The notes: generated by a model from the sequence alone, not told the origin. DNA of 64,000 nucleotides from Segatella copri (GCF_019127135.1 NZ_JAHOEA010000013.1:9542-73541), one strand, 5' to 3'. Counted from the stretch's first letter, positions 18,466-27,897 are shown. Numbers and translations: made by a program.

Positions 18466-18495
18466 GGAGCAGGTACTCTAAACAGCACTTGCTCC
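18466..18495 (+). terminator. Hairpin after galM
   Basis: GGAGCAGGT ... ACTTGCTCC with one wobble pair, followed by ATTTTC. A weak terminator, or a processing hairpin if the operon is one transcript. Confidence 0.5.
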
Positions 18496-18578
18496 ATTTT
18501 CGCGCTTGAATGACAAAATCTATCCAGCGCGACAACAATCTTAAAGAGAAGTCTTAACGTCTTTAAAGAAGAAACAAC

Positions 18579-18644
18579 CTCTTAGAAAAAAAGAGTAGCA
18601 ACCTCTTTACCATAAAAGAGAATTAATAACCTCTTCAAAAAGAG
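18579..18644 (+). promoter_or_regulatory. Three CTCTT...AAGAG mini-hairpins in the transporter leader
   Basis: CTCTT/AAGAG pairs at 18579-18595, 18603-18620 and 18631-18644, each preceded by AAC, in the 251-bp gap before the transporter. Meaning unknown; possibly a structured leader. Confidence 0.4.
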
Positions 18645-18701
18645 TATAAACAAGCTTTTCGCAAATAATAATAACAAATAACAATATCAACTATCAAAAA
18701 A

Positions 18702-20027
18702 ATGGAAAACCAAAGTAAAAATGGCAATATCATCGCTATTATCACGATGATGTTCCTCTACGCCATGATTTCGTTCGTAACGAATTTGGCTGCTCCTATC
18801 GGAGTTATTTGGAAAAATGTATTCGCTGACAGCGGAAGTGCCAACATGATCGGTATGTTGGGTAACGCCATGAACTTCTTGGCTTACCTCTTCATGGGTA
18901 TCCCTGCAGGTAAGTTGCTCACCAAGATCGGTTACAAGAAGACAGCCCTCACCGGTATCGCTACCGGATTCGTAGGCGTGCTCATCCAGTTCCTTTCCGG
19001 TAAGTTCGGTGCCGATATCTCAGGCTTCGCTGTTTACCTCTTCGGTGCGTTCATCTCAGGTTTCGCAGTATGTATTTTGAATACTGTTGTTAACCCAATG
19101 TTGAACCTTATCGGTGGTGGTGGTAACCGCGGTAACCAGCTGAATCTCATCGGTGGTACATTGAACAGTTTATCTGGCACTTTAACCCCAATGCTCGTAG
19201 GTGCCCTTATCGGTACAGTTACTGCTAACACCAAAATGGTAGATGTAAACCTCGTACTTTACATTGCCCTTGCCGTATTCGCAGCAGCATTCGTTATCTT
19301 GAACTTCATCCCTATTCAGGATCCAGAGATGGGTAAGACTACAGACAAGACTGTATTCGAGCATTCACCATGGGCTTTCCGCCACTTCAACCTCGGCGTT
19401 ATCGCAATCTTCGTTTATGTAGGTGTTGAGGTAGGCATTCCTGGAACATTGAACTTCTACATTTCTGATACTACAGCAAATGGTGGTGGTTTCATCAATG
19501 GTACAGCCTTGGCAAATGCAGCAGCTATCGGTGGTTTCGTTGCAGGTACATATTGGCTCCTGATGCTGGTTGGTCGTCTTTGCTCCAGCTTTATTGCTGA
19601 CAAGGTATCTAGCCGCATGATGATGATGATTGCCAATGGTGCAGGTATGATCTTTATCGTCCTCGCCGTACTTCTCGGCAAGTCAACAACAGTAGAAATG
19701 CCTGTATTTACAGGTACATCATTCCAGATGGTAACAGTGCCTGTCGCTGCTATGTTCCTGGTACTCTGCGGTCTCTGCACTTCCATCATGTGGTCTTCTA
19801 TCTTCAACCTTGCTACTGAGGGTCTTGGCAAGTATACAGCCCAGGCTTCAGGTATCTTCATGATGATGGTAGTAGGTGGCGGATTGATGCCATTGGTACA
19901 GAACTTCATCGCAGACAACGCTGGCTATATGGCTAGTTACATTGTGCCTCTCATCTGTATGGCATACATGTTCTTCTATGCTGTAGCTGGTTGCAAGAAC
20001 ATCAACAAGGATATTCCTGTTGATTAA
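18702..20027 (+). CDS. MFS sugar transporter (FucP/GluP type)
   Basis: 441 aa, about 12 transmembrane helices. Helix 2 region NFLAYLFMGIPAGKLLTKIG and loop GYKKTALTGI are typical of FucP-family (FHS) sugar:proton symporters; a conserved Asn-rich stretch (CILNTVVNPMLNLIGGGGN) follows helix 4. Placed between galM and galK, it probably imports galactose or glucose, as in the corresponding Bacteroides gene set. Substrate is inferred from neighbours. Confidence 0.88.
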   Translation: MENQSKNGNIIAIITMMFLYAMISFVTNLAAPIGVIWKNVFADSGSANMIGMLGNAMNFLAYLFMGIPAGKLLTKIGYKKTALTGIATGFVGVLIQFLSGKFGADISGFAVYLFGAFISGFAVCILNTVVNPMLNLIGGGGNRGNQLNLIGGTLNSLSGTLTPMLVGALIGTVTANTKMVDVNLVLYIALAVFAAAFVILNFIPIQDPEMGKTTDKTVFEHSPWAFRHFNLGVIAIFVYVGVEVGIPGTLNFYISDTTANGGGFINGTALANAAAIGGFVAGTYWLLMLVGRLCSSFIADKVSSRMMMMIANGAGMIFIVLAVLLGKSTTVEMPVFTGTSFQMVTVPVAAMFLVLCGLCTSIMWSSIFNLATEGLGKYTAQASGIFMMMVVGGGLMPLVQNFIADNAGYMASYIVPLICMAYMFFYAVAGCKNINKDIPVD

Positions 20028-20041
20028 TAACACGAAATAAA

Positions 20042-20074
20042 TTAGCCCTAAGGCATATAAAGTCTTAGGGCTAA
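20042..20074 (+). promoter_or_regulatory. Intergenic hairpin between transporter and galK
   Basis: TTAGCCCTAAG (20042-20052) pairs perfectly with CTTAGGGCTAA (20064-20074). No T-run follows, so it is more likely an RNA processing or stability element than a terminator. Confidence 0.5.
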
Positions 20075-20123
20075 ATCATATAATCAAATCTTAAATAACA
20101 ACCCAACAAAAACTTAACTAATT

Positions 20124-21284
20124 ATGGATATTGAAAAAGTAAGAAGCCGCTTCATCAAGCATTTCGATGGTAAAACAGGTAACATCTACATGTCACCAGG
20201 TCGTATTAACTTGATTGGTGAGCATACCGATTATAATGGTGGATTTGTTTTCCCAGGTGCAGTAGATAAGGGTATCATGGCAGAAATCCGTCCTAACGGA
20301 ACAGATACCGTCATGCTCTACTCTATCGACTTGAAAGATCGTGTAGAATTCAAGGTTAATGATCCTGAAGGTCCACGCGCTTCATGGGCACGTTATATCT
20401 ATGGTGTTTGCCAGGAGATGAAGGCTTTGGGCGTTGACGTGAAGGGTTTCAATGCAGCATTCTATGGTGATGTGCCTCTCGGTGCAGGTATGTCTTCTTC
20501 TGCTGCTCTTGAAAGCTGTTTTGCTTTTGCTTTGAACGACCTCTTTGGTGACAACAAGGTTTCTAAATGGGATCTCGTTCTCGCAGGTCAGGCTACAGAG
20601 CACAAGTATGTAGGTGTTAACTGCGGTATCATGGACCAGTTCGCTTCTGTTTTCGGTAAGGAAGGTAAGTTGATGCGTCTTGATTGCAACAGCCGCGAAT
20701 TTGAATACTTCCCATTCGAACCTAAGGGCTACAAGCTCTGCTTGGTAAACTCTAAGGTAAAGCACGAGTTGGCAGGTTCTCCATACAACGACCGTCGCAA
20801 CTCTTGCGAAAATGTTGTTAAGCACATTGCAGCAAAGCACCCAGAAGCTAAGTTCGAAACTCTCCGTGATTGCACATGGGAGCAGCTGGAGGAAGTTCGC
20901 GCTGAGGTTGGCGAAGAGGATTACAACCGCGCTCACTTCGTATTGGGCGAAAAGGACCGCGTTTTGGCAGTCTGCGATGCTCTTGAGAAGGGTGACTACG
21001 AGACTGTAGGTCAGAAGATGTACGAGACTCACCACGGCTTGAGCAAGGAATACGAGGTTAGCTGCGAGGAACTCGACTTCTTGAATGAAGTGGCTAAGGA
21101 GAATGGTGTTACTGGTAGCCGTATCATGGGCGGTGGCTTCGGTGGCTGCACCATCAACTTGGTAAAGGACGATATCTACGACAAGTTCGTTGCGGACGTT
21201 ACAGCTAAGTTCACAGCCAAATATGGTCATGCTCCAGAGATTTACCCTGTAATCATCTCTGAGGGTTCTCACAAGGTTTGCTAA
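20124..21284 (+). CDS. galK: Galactokinase
   Basis: 386 aa, GHMP kinase. GalK signature GRINLIGEHTDYNGGFVFP (residues 25-43), phosphate loop PLGAGMSSSAALES (about 121-134), catalytic region CGIMDQFAS, and GGGFGGCTINLV near the C-terminus. It phosphorylates alpha-D-galactose at C1, the first committed Leloir step. It is the third gene of the galM-transporter-galK unit, closed by a strong terminator. galT and galE are not nearby. Confidence 0.96.
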   Translation: MDIEKVRSRFIKHFDGKTGNIYMSPGRINLIGEHTDYNGGFVFPGAVDKGIMAEIRPNGTDTVMLYSIDLKDRVEFKVNDPEGPRASWARYIYGVCQEMKALGVDVKGFNAAFYGDVPLGAGMSSSAALESCFAFALNDLFGDNKVSKWDLVLAGQATEHKYVGVNCGIMDQFASVFGKEGKLMRLDCNSREFEYFPFEPKGYKLCLVNSKVKHELAGSPYNDRRNSCENVVKHIAAKHPEAKFETLRDCTWEQLEEVRAEVGEEDYNRAHFVLGEKDRVLAVCDALEKGDYETVGQKMYETHHGLSKEYEVSCEELDFLNEVAKENGVTGSRIMGGGFGGCTINLVKDDIYDKFVADVTAKFTAKYGHAPEIYPVIISEGSHKVC

Positions 21285-21310
21285 TATATATATTATATAT
21301 TAATATAAGG

Positions 21311-21345
21311 AACTGCAGTTAGTATTTGCTAACTGCAGTTTTTTT
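21311..21345 (+). terminator. Intrinsic terminator after galK
   Basis: AACTGCAGTTAG, a 6-nt loop, CTAACTGCAGTT, then seven T residues. It ends the galactose operon. Confidence 0.92.
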
Positions 21346-21383
21346 GTTCCAAATAAGCCAAAAAAAGGCGTTTTCATACAAAT

Positions 21384-21400
21384 AGTGTTAAAAAGACACT
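21384..21400. promoter_or_regulatory. AGTGT-N7-ACACT palindrome, possible operator
   Basis: AGTGT (21384-21388) and ACACT (21396-21400) lie upstream of the promoter at about 21430-21458 that begins the arabinose genes. It might be a site for AraR, but no second copy was found, so this is a guess. Confidence 0.3.
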
Positions 21401-21495
21401 TTAGCAGAAAAAAAGTTAGGGAAAACGCTTGCAGATTCGAAATAAAATTGTAATTTTACACCCAAAATGAATAGACAATAAAAAACAGCCTAAAA

Positions 21496-22683
21496 ATGAG
21501 TACATTTAAGACCCTATTTATGGGAGTTGGTTTTGCGGCTATCGCTACCCTCTCAGCTTGTTCATCAAGCAGCAATGCAAGTCTCACACAATCTGGTTTG
21601 AATCCAGCAGATTTCGATTCAACAGTATTGGGCAAGAAGACTGAGTTAGTAACTCTCAAGAATGCAAACGGCATGGAAGTTTGCCTCACCAATTATGGTG
21701 GACGTGTCGTTTCCATTTCCGTTCCTGATAAGAACGGAAAGCCAACGGATGTGGTTCTGGGTTACGACAACATACACCAGTATGCTGACACACTTAACTC
21801 TCCTTCGGATTATGGTTCTTCTGTAGGACGTTATGCCAACCGTATCAAGGATGCTAAACTTTCACTTGCTGGTTCAACATACCAGTTGAAGGCAAATGAT
21901 AATGGCAACTGCCTGCATGGTGGTGGTGCTACAGGATGGTTGAACCAGGTTTACGACATTACAGAGAAAAACGACTCATCCGTTACCTTCACTATCAATG
22001 CGAAGGATGGCGAGAATGGATTCCCTGGCAACGTAACAGCAACAGCTAAGTATACCGTCAAGAGTAACAACACACTCGACATCGAGTTTGGTGCCACAAC
22101 AGACAAAGAAACCGTTGTCAACATGACCAACCACAGTTACTTTAACTTGAACGGCGATCCATCTAAGGAAGGTTTCGATCAGGTAATGTACATCAATGCA
22201 GATAAGTTTACTCCTGCAGATTCACTTTACATCCCAACAGGTGAAATCAAGAGCGTAGAAGGAACCCCTATGGATTTCCGTACACCTGCAGAAATCGGCA
22301 AGAAGGTAGATTATAACTTTGACCAGATTAAGAATGCCACAGGTTACGACCACAACTGGTGTTTGAACACATATAAGGATGGTAAGGGCGATGACAAAAC
22401 AGTTTGTGCAAGCCTCTACTCACCAAAGAGCGGTATCCTTCTTGAAGTATTTACCAACGAGCCTGGTATTCAGGTCTACACTGGTAACTTCCAAGGTACA
22501 GGTATTGCCTGCAAGCATGGCATCAAGTATCCTAAACACGTAAGCGTTTGCTTCGAGAGCCAGAAATATCCTGATTCTCCAACCAAGATTGCTCAGGGTG
22601 TAAAGGATTGGACAGATGCCACATTGAAGCCAGGAGAGAAATACTATTCTCACCTCGCTTACAAATTCAGCGTTAAAAAGTAA
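21496..22683 (+). CDS. Aldose 1-epimerase, lipoprotein form
   Basis: 395 aa. The N-terminus MSTFKTLFMGVGFAAIATLS followed by the lipobox LSAC (Cys at about residue 22) marks a lipoprotein. The GalM fold follows: CLTNYGGRVVSISVPDKNG, SSVGRYANRIKDAKL, CLHGGGATGWLNQVYDI, MTNHSYFNLNG (catalytic His), GYDHNWCL, VYTGNFQ. Probably a surface- or periplasm-anchored mutarotase that speeds interconversion of released arabinose or galactose before uptake. First gene of the arabinose series, with a promoter-like TTG-N19-TAATTTTA upstream. Confidence 0.92.
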   Translation: MSTFKTLFMGVGFAAIATLSACSSSSNASLTQSGLNPADFDSTVLGKKTELVTLKNANGMEVCLTNYGGRVVSISVPDKNGKPTDVVLGYDNIHQYADTLNSPSDYGSSVGRYANRIKDAKLSLAGSTYQLKANDNGNCLHGGGATGWLNQVYDITEKNDSSVTFTINAKDGENGFPGNVTATAKYTVKSNNTLDIEFGATTDKETVVNMTNHSYFNLNGDPSKEGFDQVMYINADKFTPADSLYIPTGEIKSVEGTPMDFRTPAEIGKKVDYNFDQIKNATGYDHNWCLNTYKDGKGDDKTVCASLYSPKSGILLEVFTNEPGIQVYTGNFQGTGIACKHGIKYPKHVSVCFESQKYPDSPTKIAQGVKDWTDATLKPGEKYYSHLAYKFSVKK

Positions 22684-22701
22684 GCGTAAGTTAGTTTAAA
22701 A

Positions 22702-22741
22702 GTTAGCGAACCGGCGGATAAAATCCGCCGGAACAGCTAAC
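22702..22741 (+). promoter_or_regulatory. GC-rich two-tier hairpin between mutarotase and symporter
   Basis: Outer GTTAGC/GCTAAC and inner CCGGCGGAT/ATCCGCCGG around a 3-nt loop. There is no T-run; it is an unusually GC-rich stem for this genome and may set a processing point between the two genes. Confidence 0.6.
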
Positions 22742-22865
22742 ATCCAACAAGAAGTTTTCGCAATGACAAAAAACGAAATGTGCTGGATAAGAAACTAACA
22801 TAATAAGCATCCAATAAAAGAGAAAAACAAACAAATAATAATAAACAAACAATCTTATAGTAATT

Positions 22866-24590
22866 ATGAATTGGAATTCAACAGAATTCGTATGGCTTGA
22901 TTGGGCTGTACTCGCCATTGGTGTAATCGGCGTAATTTGGGCTGTCTGGCACGCAATCGTGAAAGACAGAAAGGCTCAGAAAGGTGAAGACTCTTCTGCT
23001 TATCTCTTCGGTAAGGGTGAGCCATGGTATGTAATCGGTATGGCTATTTTTGCTGCCAACATTGGTTCTGAGCACCTCGTTGGTTTGGCAGGTACAGGTG
23101 CCAAGAGTGGTGTCGGTATGGCACACTGGGAGATGCAGGGTTGGATGATCCTCATCCTCGGTTGGTTGTTCGTACCTTTCTATCAGTTGCTCATCAACAA
23201 GATGGGTAAAATCATCACCATGCCAGACTTCCTGAAGTTCCGCTATACCCAGCGCACAGGTTCATGGCTCTCTATCATCACCCTCGTAGCTTACATCCTT
23301 ACTAAGGTGAGTGTTACAGCCCTTACAGGTGGTATCTTCTTTGAATATCTTTGGGGCTTGAACTTTTGGGCTGGTGCCATCGGCTTGATTATCCTCACTA
23401 CCATCTTCACCGTATTCGGTGGTATGAAGGGTGTGATGACATTGTCAACCATCCAGACTCCTATCCTCGTCATCGGTTCTTTCCTCGTACTCTTCCTCGG
23501 TCTCTCTACCCTCGGCGGTGGCAGCATCTCTGCCGGTTGGGCCGACATGATGGATTACTGCGGCAAGCTGAACAATGGTTATGGTACAACTCACATGTTC
23601 CACTGGGAGGCTGGTGACTCTATGTATCAGGAATATCCTGGTTTCGTAGTATTCATCGGTGCAACCATCATCGGTTTCTGGTACTGGTGTACAGACCAGC
23701 ACATCGTTCAGCGTGTACTCGGTCAGGTTCCTGGCGAGAGCAACGTAGAGGTTATGAAGCGTGCCCGCCGCGGTACTATCGCAGCCGGTTTCTTCAAGGT
23801 ACTCCCTTGCTTCATGTTCCTGATTCCAGGTATGATTGCAGCCGCTTTGGCTCAGAAGGGCGCTATCCAGATGAACGAGACTGATGCAGCCTTCGCCATC
23901 ATGGTAAAGACCGTACTTCCTGCAGGTATCAAGGGAATCGTAACTATCGGTTTCATCTGTGCATTGGTTGCTTCATTGGCAGCATTCTTCAATAGTTGTG
24001 CTACCCTCTTCACCGAGGACTTCTACAAGCCATTGAAGAAGGGCATGTCTGAGGCTCACTACGTACTCGTTGGCCGTATCGCTACCGTTGTAGTTGTGGT
24101 TCTTGGTTTCGCATGGTTGCCAATCATGATGAAGATGGATACATTGTACAATTATCTCCAGGGTATCCAGTCACTCCTGGCTCCAGCCATGGTAGCCGTA
24201 TTTGCAATGGGTATCTTCTTCAAGAAGATTACTCCAAAGGCAGGTGAATACACCATGATTACCGGTTTCCTCATCGGTATGCTCCGCCTCGTTACCAACG
24301 TCATCACTGATACAGGTAAGGCAACAATGGATGGTGCATTCTGGGATTACACCGCATGGTTCTGGCAGACCAACTGGCTCGTATTCGAGTGCTGGTTGCT
24401 CGTATTCCTCATCATCTTCATGATAGTAGTAAGCTGCTTCACTCCAGCTCCAAGCAAGGAGCAGGTAGAGGCAATCACCTTCACATCAGACTTCAAGAAG
24501 TCTATCCGTGAGAGTTGGAGTGCCTTCGATATTGTCGGTACACTCGTAGTAATCGGCCTCTGCGCAGCATTCTACGCATACTTCTGGTAA
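22866..24590 (+). CDS. Sodium/sugar symporter (SGLT-like, SSS family), probable arabinose importer
   Basis: 574 aa, about 14 helices. SGLT markers: FAANIGSEHLVGLAGTGAKS after helix 1, SIITLVAYILTKVSVTALTG, GGMKGVMTLSTIQT, FWYWCTDQHIVQRVLG, and ALVASLAAFFNSCATLFTED (sodium site). It imports a sugar with sodium. Its place between an epimerase lipoprotein and araR-araD-araA points to L-arabinose, as for the orthologous position in Bacteroides. The N-terminus starts at a single ATG with no credible alternative. Confidence 0.92.
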   Translation: MNWNSTEFVWLDWAVLAIGVIGVIWAVWHAIVKDRKAQKGEDSSAYLFGKGEPWYVIGMAIFAANIGSEHLVGLAGTGAKSGVGMAHWEMQGWMILILGWLFVPFYQLLINKMGKIITMPDFLKFRYTQRTGSWLSIITLVAYILTKVSVTALTGGIFFEYLWGLNFWAGAIGLIILTTIFTVFGGMKGVMTLSTIQTPILVIGSFLVLFLGLSTLGGGSISAGWADMMDYCGKLNNGYGTTHMFHWEAGDSMYQEYPGFVVFIGATIIGFWYWCTDQHIVQRVLGQVPGESNVEVMKRARRGTIAAGFFKVLPCFMFLIPGMIAAALAQKGAIQMNETDAAFAIMVKTVLPAGIKGIVTIGFICALVASLAAFFNSCATLFTEDFYKPLKKGMSEAHYVLVGRIATVVVVVLGFAWLPIMMKMDTLYNYLQGIQSLLAPAMVAVFAMGIFFKKITPKAGEYTMITGFLIGMLRLVTNVITDTGKATMDGAFWDYTAWFWQTNWLVFECWLLVFLIIFMIVVSCFTPAPSKEQVEAITFTSDFKKSIRESWSAFDIVGTLVVIGLCAAFYAYFW

Positions 24591-24603
24591 AATATTATTC
24601 CCA

Positions 24604-24705
24604 TCAGGAGTAAGAAGTGAGGAGTCTGGAATTTTCTCAAAAATCAGACAAAACAGTTTTCTGTTGAAAAAAACGCAATCCTTACTTCTCCTTCTTACTC
24701 CTTGA
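24604..24705. repeat. Intergenic inverted repeat between symporter and araR
   Basis: The left arm 24604-24625 (TCAGGAGTAAGAAGTGAGGA...) and right arm 24684-24705 (ACTTCTCCTTCTTACTCCTT...) are imperfect reverse complements around a 58-bp middle that contains a small ACAG/CTGT hairpin. The GAAGTGAGGAGT-like units resemble the GAAGAGTGAA repeats at 27811 and 33277. Confidence 0.65.
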
Positions 24706-24793
24706 TATTCTCTCGAAGCCGCTCTCTGAAGAGCAAGCACAAAGAATACAACTATACATACATTGAATCATTACATCAAAACAGCAAAAGACC

Positions 24794-25474
24794 ATGACCC
24801 AGTTTTATAATGAATACTCCAAAGTATTAGTATCCGTCGATTGTATCATTTTCGGTTTCAACGGTAGCAACCTCCAGGTACTGATAGGTAAACGCAAGAT
24901 GGACCCAGGAAGAGGCGAATGGTCACTCTATGGTGGTTTCGTTGGTGCAACAGAAAATCTAGAAGATGCAGCCAACAGAGTCATCCTGGAACTTACTGGA
25001 ATGAAAAACCTCTATATAAGACAAGTAGGAGCTTTCGGCCGCATCGACCGTGACCCAGGTGAGCGAGTTATCTCTATCGCCTATTGCACTCTCATCAATG
25101 TGAAAGACTATGACGACAGCCTCCGTGTAGAACACGGATTGGAATGGGTTAGTCTGAATGAACTTCCAGAACTTTACTCAGACCACAAACTCATGATTCG
25201 CAATGCTATCGCTCAGATACGCCGCCGTATCAATCATGAGCCATTAAGTTTCAAACTCCTCCCCGACCTCTTTACCCTGACACAGCTTCAGCACGTATTC
25301 GAGGCAGTAATAGGCGAAGAGATTGACAAGCGCAACTTCCGCAAACGCGTGAAGGATATCGACTTCATCGAGAAGACAGAACTCATCGATAAAGTCAACT
25401 CGAAACGAGGCGCCGCCCTCTACCGCTTCAACAAGAAAGCATACGAGGAAGACCCATCGTTCAACTTGAAATAG
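24794..25474 (+). CDS. araR: Nudix-fold arabinose regulator AraR
   Basis: 226 aa. An N-terminal Nudix fold (residues 10-140) carries a degenerate Nudix box: GATENLEDAANRVILELTGM has R-V and E-L where hydrolases have R-E and E-E, so catalysis is probably lost. A C-terminal winged helix (LTQLQHVFEAVIGEEIDKR, NFRKRVKDIDFI) follows. This is the NrtR-like architecture of the Bacteroides thetaiotaomicron L-arabinose regulator AraR, where arabinose binding releases DNA. It lies 27 bp upstream of araD. Identity rests on architecture plus position. Confidence 0.85.
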   Translation: MTQFYNEYSKVLVSVDCIIFGFNGSNLQVLIGKRKMDPGRGEWSLYGGFVGATENLEDAANRVILELTGMKNLYIRQVGAFGRIDRDPGERVISIAYCTLINVKDYDDSLRVEHGLEWVSLNELPELYSDHKLMIRNAIAQIRRRINHEPLSFKLLPDLFTLTQLQHVFEAVIGEEIDKRNFRKRVKDIDFIEKTELIDKVNSKRGAALYRFNKKAYEEDPSFNLK

Positions 25475-25501
25475 AATAAACAACTTTAAACAAAAGATAT
25501 T

Positions 25502-26200
25502 ATGTTAGAAGAATTAAAAGAAAAAGTGTTCAAGGCAAACCTTGATCTCGTTAAGCACAACCTCGTGCTCTTTACATGGGGTAATGTGAGCGGAATCGAC
25601 CGCGAAAAAGGTCTGGTTGTCATCAAGCCATCTGGCGTCGACTATGACACCATGAAGGCTAGCGATATGGTAGTGGTAGACTTGGAAACAGGTAAGGTAG
25701 TAGAAGGCGATCTGAACCCTTCATCTGATACTCCAACCCACTTGGTTCTCTACCGCGCATTCCCTGAGTTGGGTGGCGTAGTTCATACCCACTCTACTTA
25801 TGCTACAGCTTGGGCACAGGCTGGCTTGGACATCCCTAACATTGGTACAACTCATGCTGATTACTTCCACGATTGCATCCCTTGCACTGATGCGATGACC
25901 GAGGATATGATGGCAGAATATGAGCACAACACAGGTGTTGTCATCGTTGATCGTTTCAAGAAAGACAACATCAACCCGGTTCATACTCCGGGCGTATTGG
26001 TTAAGAACCATGGTCCTTTCACATGGGGTAAGGATGCTGACCAGGCTGTTTATCACGCAGTAGTAGCTGAACAGGTGGCAAAAATGGCTTTCATCTCATT
26101 CTCTGTGAATCCAAACACCACCATGAACCCATTGCTCGTAGAGAAGCACTTCAACCGCAAGCACGGCCCTAACGCTTACTACGGACAGAAAAAGCACTAA
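25502..26200 (+). CDS. araD: L-ribulose-5-phosphate 4-epimerase
   Basis: 232 aa, class II aldolase fold. [20 protein letters not shown] (residues 20-39), the zinc ligands [12 protein letters not shown] (about 95-106), [15 protein letters not shown], and H near the C-terminus in [10 protein letters not shown]. It converts L-ribulose 5-phosphate to D-xylulose 5-phosphate. It sits between araR and araA; the product feeds transketolase, encoded four genes downstream. Confidence 0.96.
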   Translation: MLEELKEKVFKANLDLVKHNLVLFTWGNVSGIDREKGLVVIKPSGVDYDTMKASDMVVVDLETGKVVEGDLNPSSDTPTHLVLYRAFPELGGVVHTHSTYATAWAQAGLDIPNIGTTHADYFHDCIPCTDAMTEDMMAEYEHNTGVVIVDRFKKDNINPVHTPGVLVKNHGPFTWGKDADQAVYHAVVAEQVAKMAFISFSVNPNTTMNPLLVEKHFNRKHGPNAYYGQKKH

Positions 26201-26265
26201 TCAACAGTGCTTCAAATAAAGATAATAAATCACATAAACAATAACAATTGATACAACAAACAATC

Positions 26266-27807
26266 ATGATTAAAGCATTTGAAAATTTAGAGGTTTGGTT
26301 TGTAACTGGTGCACAGCTTCTTTACGGAGGCGAAACAGTTAAGATAGTAGATGGTCACTCAAAGGACATGGTAGATGGTCTGAACAATAGTGGCATCATT
26401 CCAATCAAAGTAGTTTACAAGGGCACAGCTAACTCTTCTGCAGAGGTAGAGGCTGTCATGAAGGCTGCCAACAACGACGAGAAGTGTGTAGGTATCATCA
26501 CATGGATGCACACCTTCTCTCCTGCTAAAATGTGGATCAAGGGCTTGCAGGCTCTCGAGAAGCCTCTCCTCCACTTCCACACTCAGTACAACGCAGAACT
26601 CCCTTGGGATTCTATCGACATGGACTTCATGAACCTCAACCAGTCTGCTCACGGCGACATCGAGTTCGGTCACATCTGCACCCGTATGCGCATCCCTAGA
26701 AAGGTAGTTGTAGGCTACTGGAAGAGCGAAGAGGCTCAGAAGCAGATTGCAACATGGGCTCGTGTTGCTGCCGGTGTTGCTGATGCTCACAACGTACGCT
26801 GCCTCATGTTCGGTATGAACATGAACAACGTAGCCGTAACAGATGGCGACCGCGTAGAGTTCGAACAGCGCTTGGGTTACCACGTAGATTACTATCCAGT
26901 ATCTTCACTCATGGAGTACTACAAGAAGGTAACTGATGCAGAGGCTGATGCCCTCGTTGAGGAGTACAAGAAAGAGTACACCATCAAGATCGATGAGTCT
27001 GGCGAGGAAGTTTATTGGGAGAAGGTGAAGAACGCAGCTAAGGCTGAGATCGCTCTCCGTCGCGTATTGAAGGATGAGAATGCAGTAGCATTCACAACCA
27101 ACTTTGATGACCTCGGTGACGCAGACATCGACGATCCAAACTTCTGCGGTTTCGACCAGATTCCAGGTTTGGCTTCACAGCGCCTGATGGCAGAGGGCTA
27201 TGGTTTCGGTGCAGAGGGTGACTGGAAGACAGCTTGCCTCTACCGCACACTTTGGGTTATGAACCAGGGCTTGGAGAAGGGTTGCTCATTCCTCGAGGAC
27301 TATACACTGAACTTCGCTGAGGACCGCACATCAAGCCTCCAGAGCCACATGCTCGAGGTTTGCCCATTGATCGCTTCAGACAAGCCAAAGCTCGAGGTTC
27401 ACTTCCTCGGCATCGGTATCCGCAAGCAGCAGACAGCTCGCCTCGTGTTCACATCTAAGACTGGTAAGGGTGTTAAGGCAACAGTAGTTGACCTCGGCAA
27501 TCGTTTCCGTCTCATCGCAAGTGAGGTAGAGTGCATCGAGCCAAAGGCAATGCCTAAGCTTCCTGTAGCTTCTGCTCTTTGGGTTCCACAGCCAACATTC
27601 GAGATTGGTGCAGGTGCTTGGATCCTCGCTGGTGGTACTCACCACAGTGCATTCTCTTACGATATCACTGCTGAGTACTGGGAGGACTTCTGCGAGATTC
27701 TGGGTATTGAGTTCGTTAACATCGACAAGAACACAACAATCAGCAGCTTCAAGCAGCAGCTCCGCAACAACGAGATTTATTACATGCTCAACAAGGCGTT
27801 GAGATAA
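26266..27807 (+). CDS. araA: L-arabinose isomerase
   Basis: 513 aa from ATG 26266; a TTG-initiated version from 26248 adds six residues and is less likely. AraA features: EVWFVTGAQLLYGGETVKIV, CVGIITWMHTFSPAKMWIKG, LHFHTQYNAELPWDSIDMDF, and the metal-site region (LASQRLMAEGYGFGAEGDWK, later TLNFAEDR) with HMLEVCP and THHSAFSYDIT. It converts L-arabinose to L-ribulose using a divalent metal. 65 bp after araD, upstream of the kinase. Confidence 0.96.
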   Translation: MIKAFENLEVWFVTGAQLLYGGETVKIVDGHSKDMVDGLNNSGIIPIKVVYKGTANSSAEVEAVMKAANNDEKCVGIITWMHTFSPAKMWIKGLQALEKPLLHFHTQYNAELPWDSIDMDFMNLNQSAHGDIEFGHICTRMRIPRKVVVGYWKSEEAQKQIATWARVAAGVADAHNVRCLMFGMNMNNVAVTDGDRVEFEQRLGYHVDYYPVSSLMEYYKKVTDAEADALVEEYKKEYTIKIDESGEEVYWEKVKNAAKAEIALRRVLKDENAVAFTTNFDDLGDADIDDPNFCGFDQIPGLASQRLMAEGYGFGAEGDWKTACLYRTLWVMNQGLEKGCSFLEDYTLNFAEDRTSSLQSHMLEVCPLIASDKPKLEVHFLGIGIRKQQTARLVFTSKTGKGVKATVVDLGNRFRLIASEVECIEPKAMPKLPVASALWVPQPTFEIGAGAWILAGGTHHSAFSYDITAEYWEDFCEILGIEFVNIDKNTTISSFKQQLRNNEIYYMLNKALR

Positions 27808-27810
27808 TTT

Positions 27811-27838
27811 AAGTGAAGAGTGAAGAACGAAGAGTGAA
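27811..27838 (+). repeat. 28-bp dispersed intergenic repeat, copy 1
   Basis: Begins AAGTGAAGAGTGAAGAACGA and is identical over 28 bp to 33277-33304. It lies 4 bp after the araA stop; the later copy lies 5 bp after the transketolase stop. Confidence 0.85.
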
Positions 27839-27897
27839 AAATCCGAATGATTTTCAAGGCTTTACCCTTTGTTCTTTACATTAAACATTTAAAAGAA

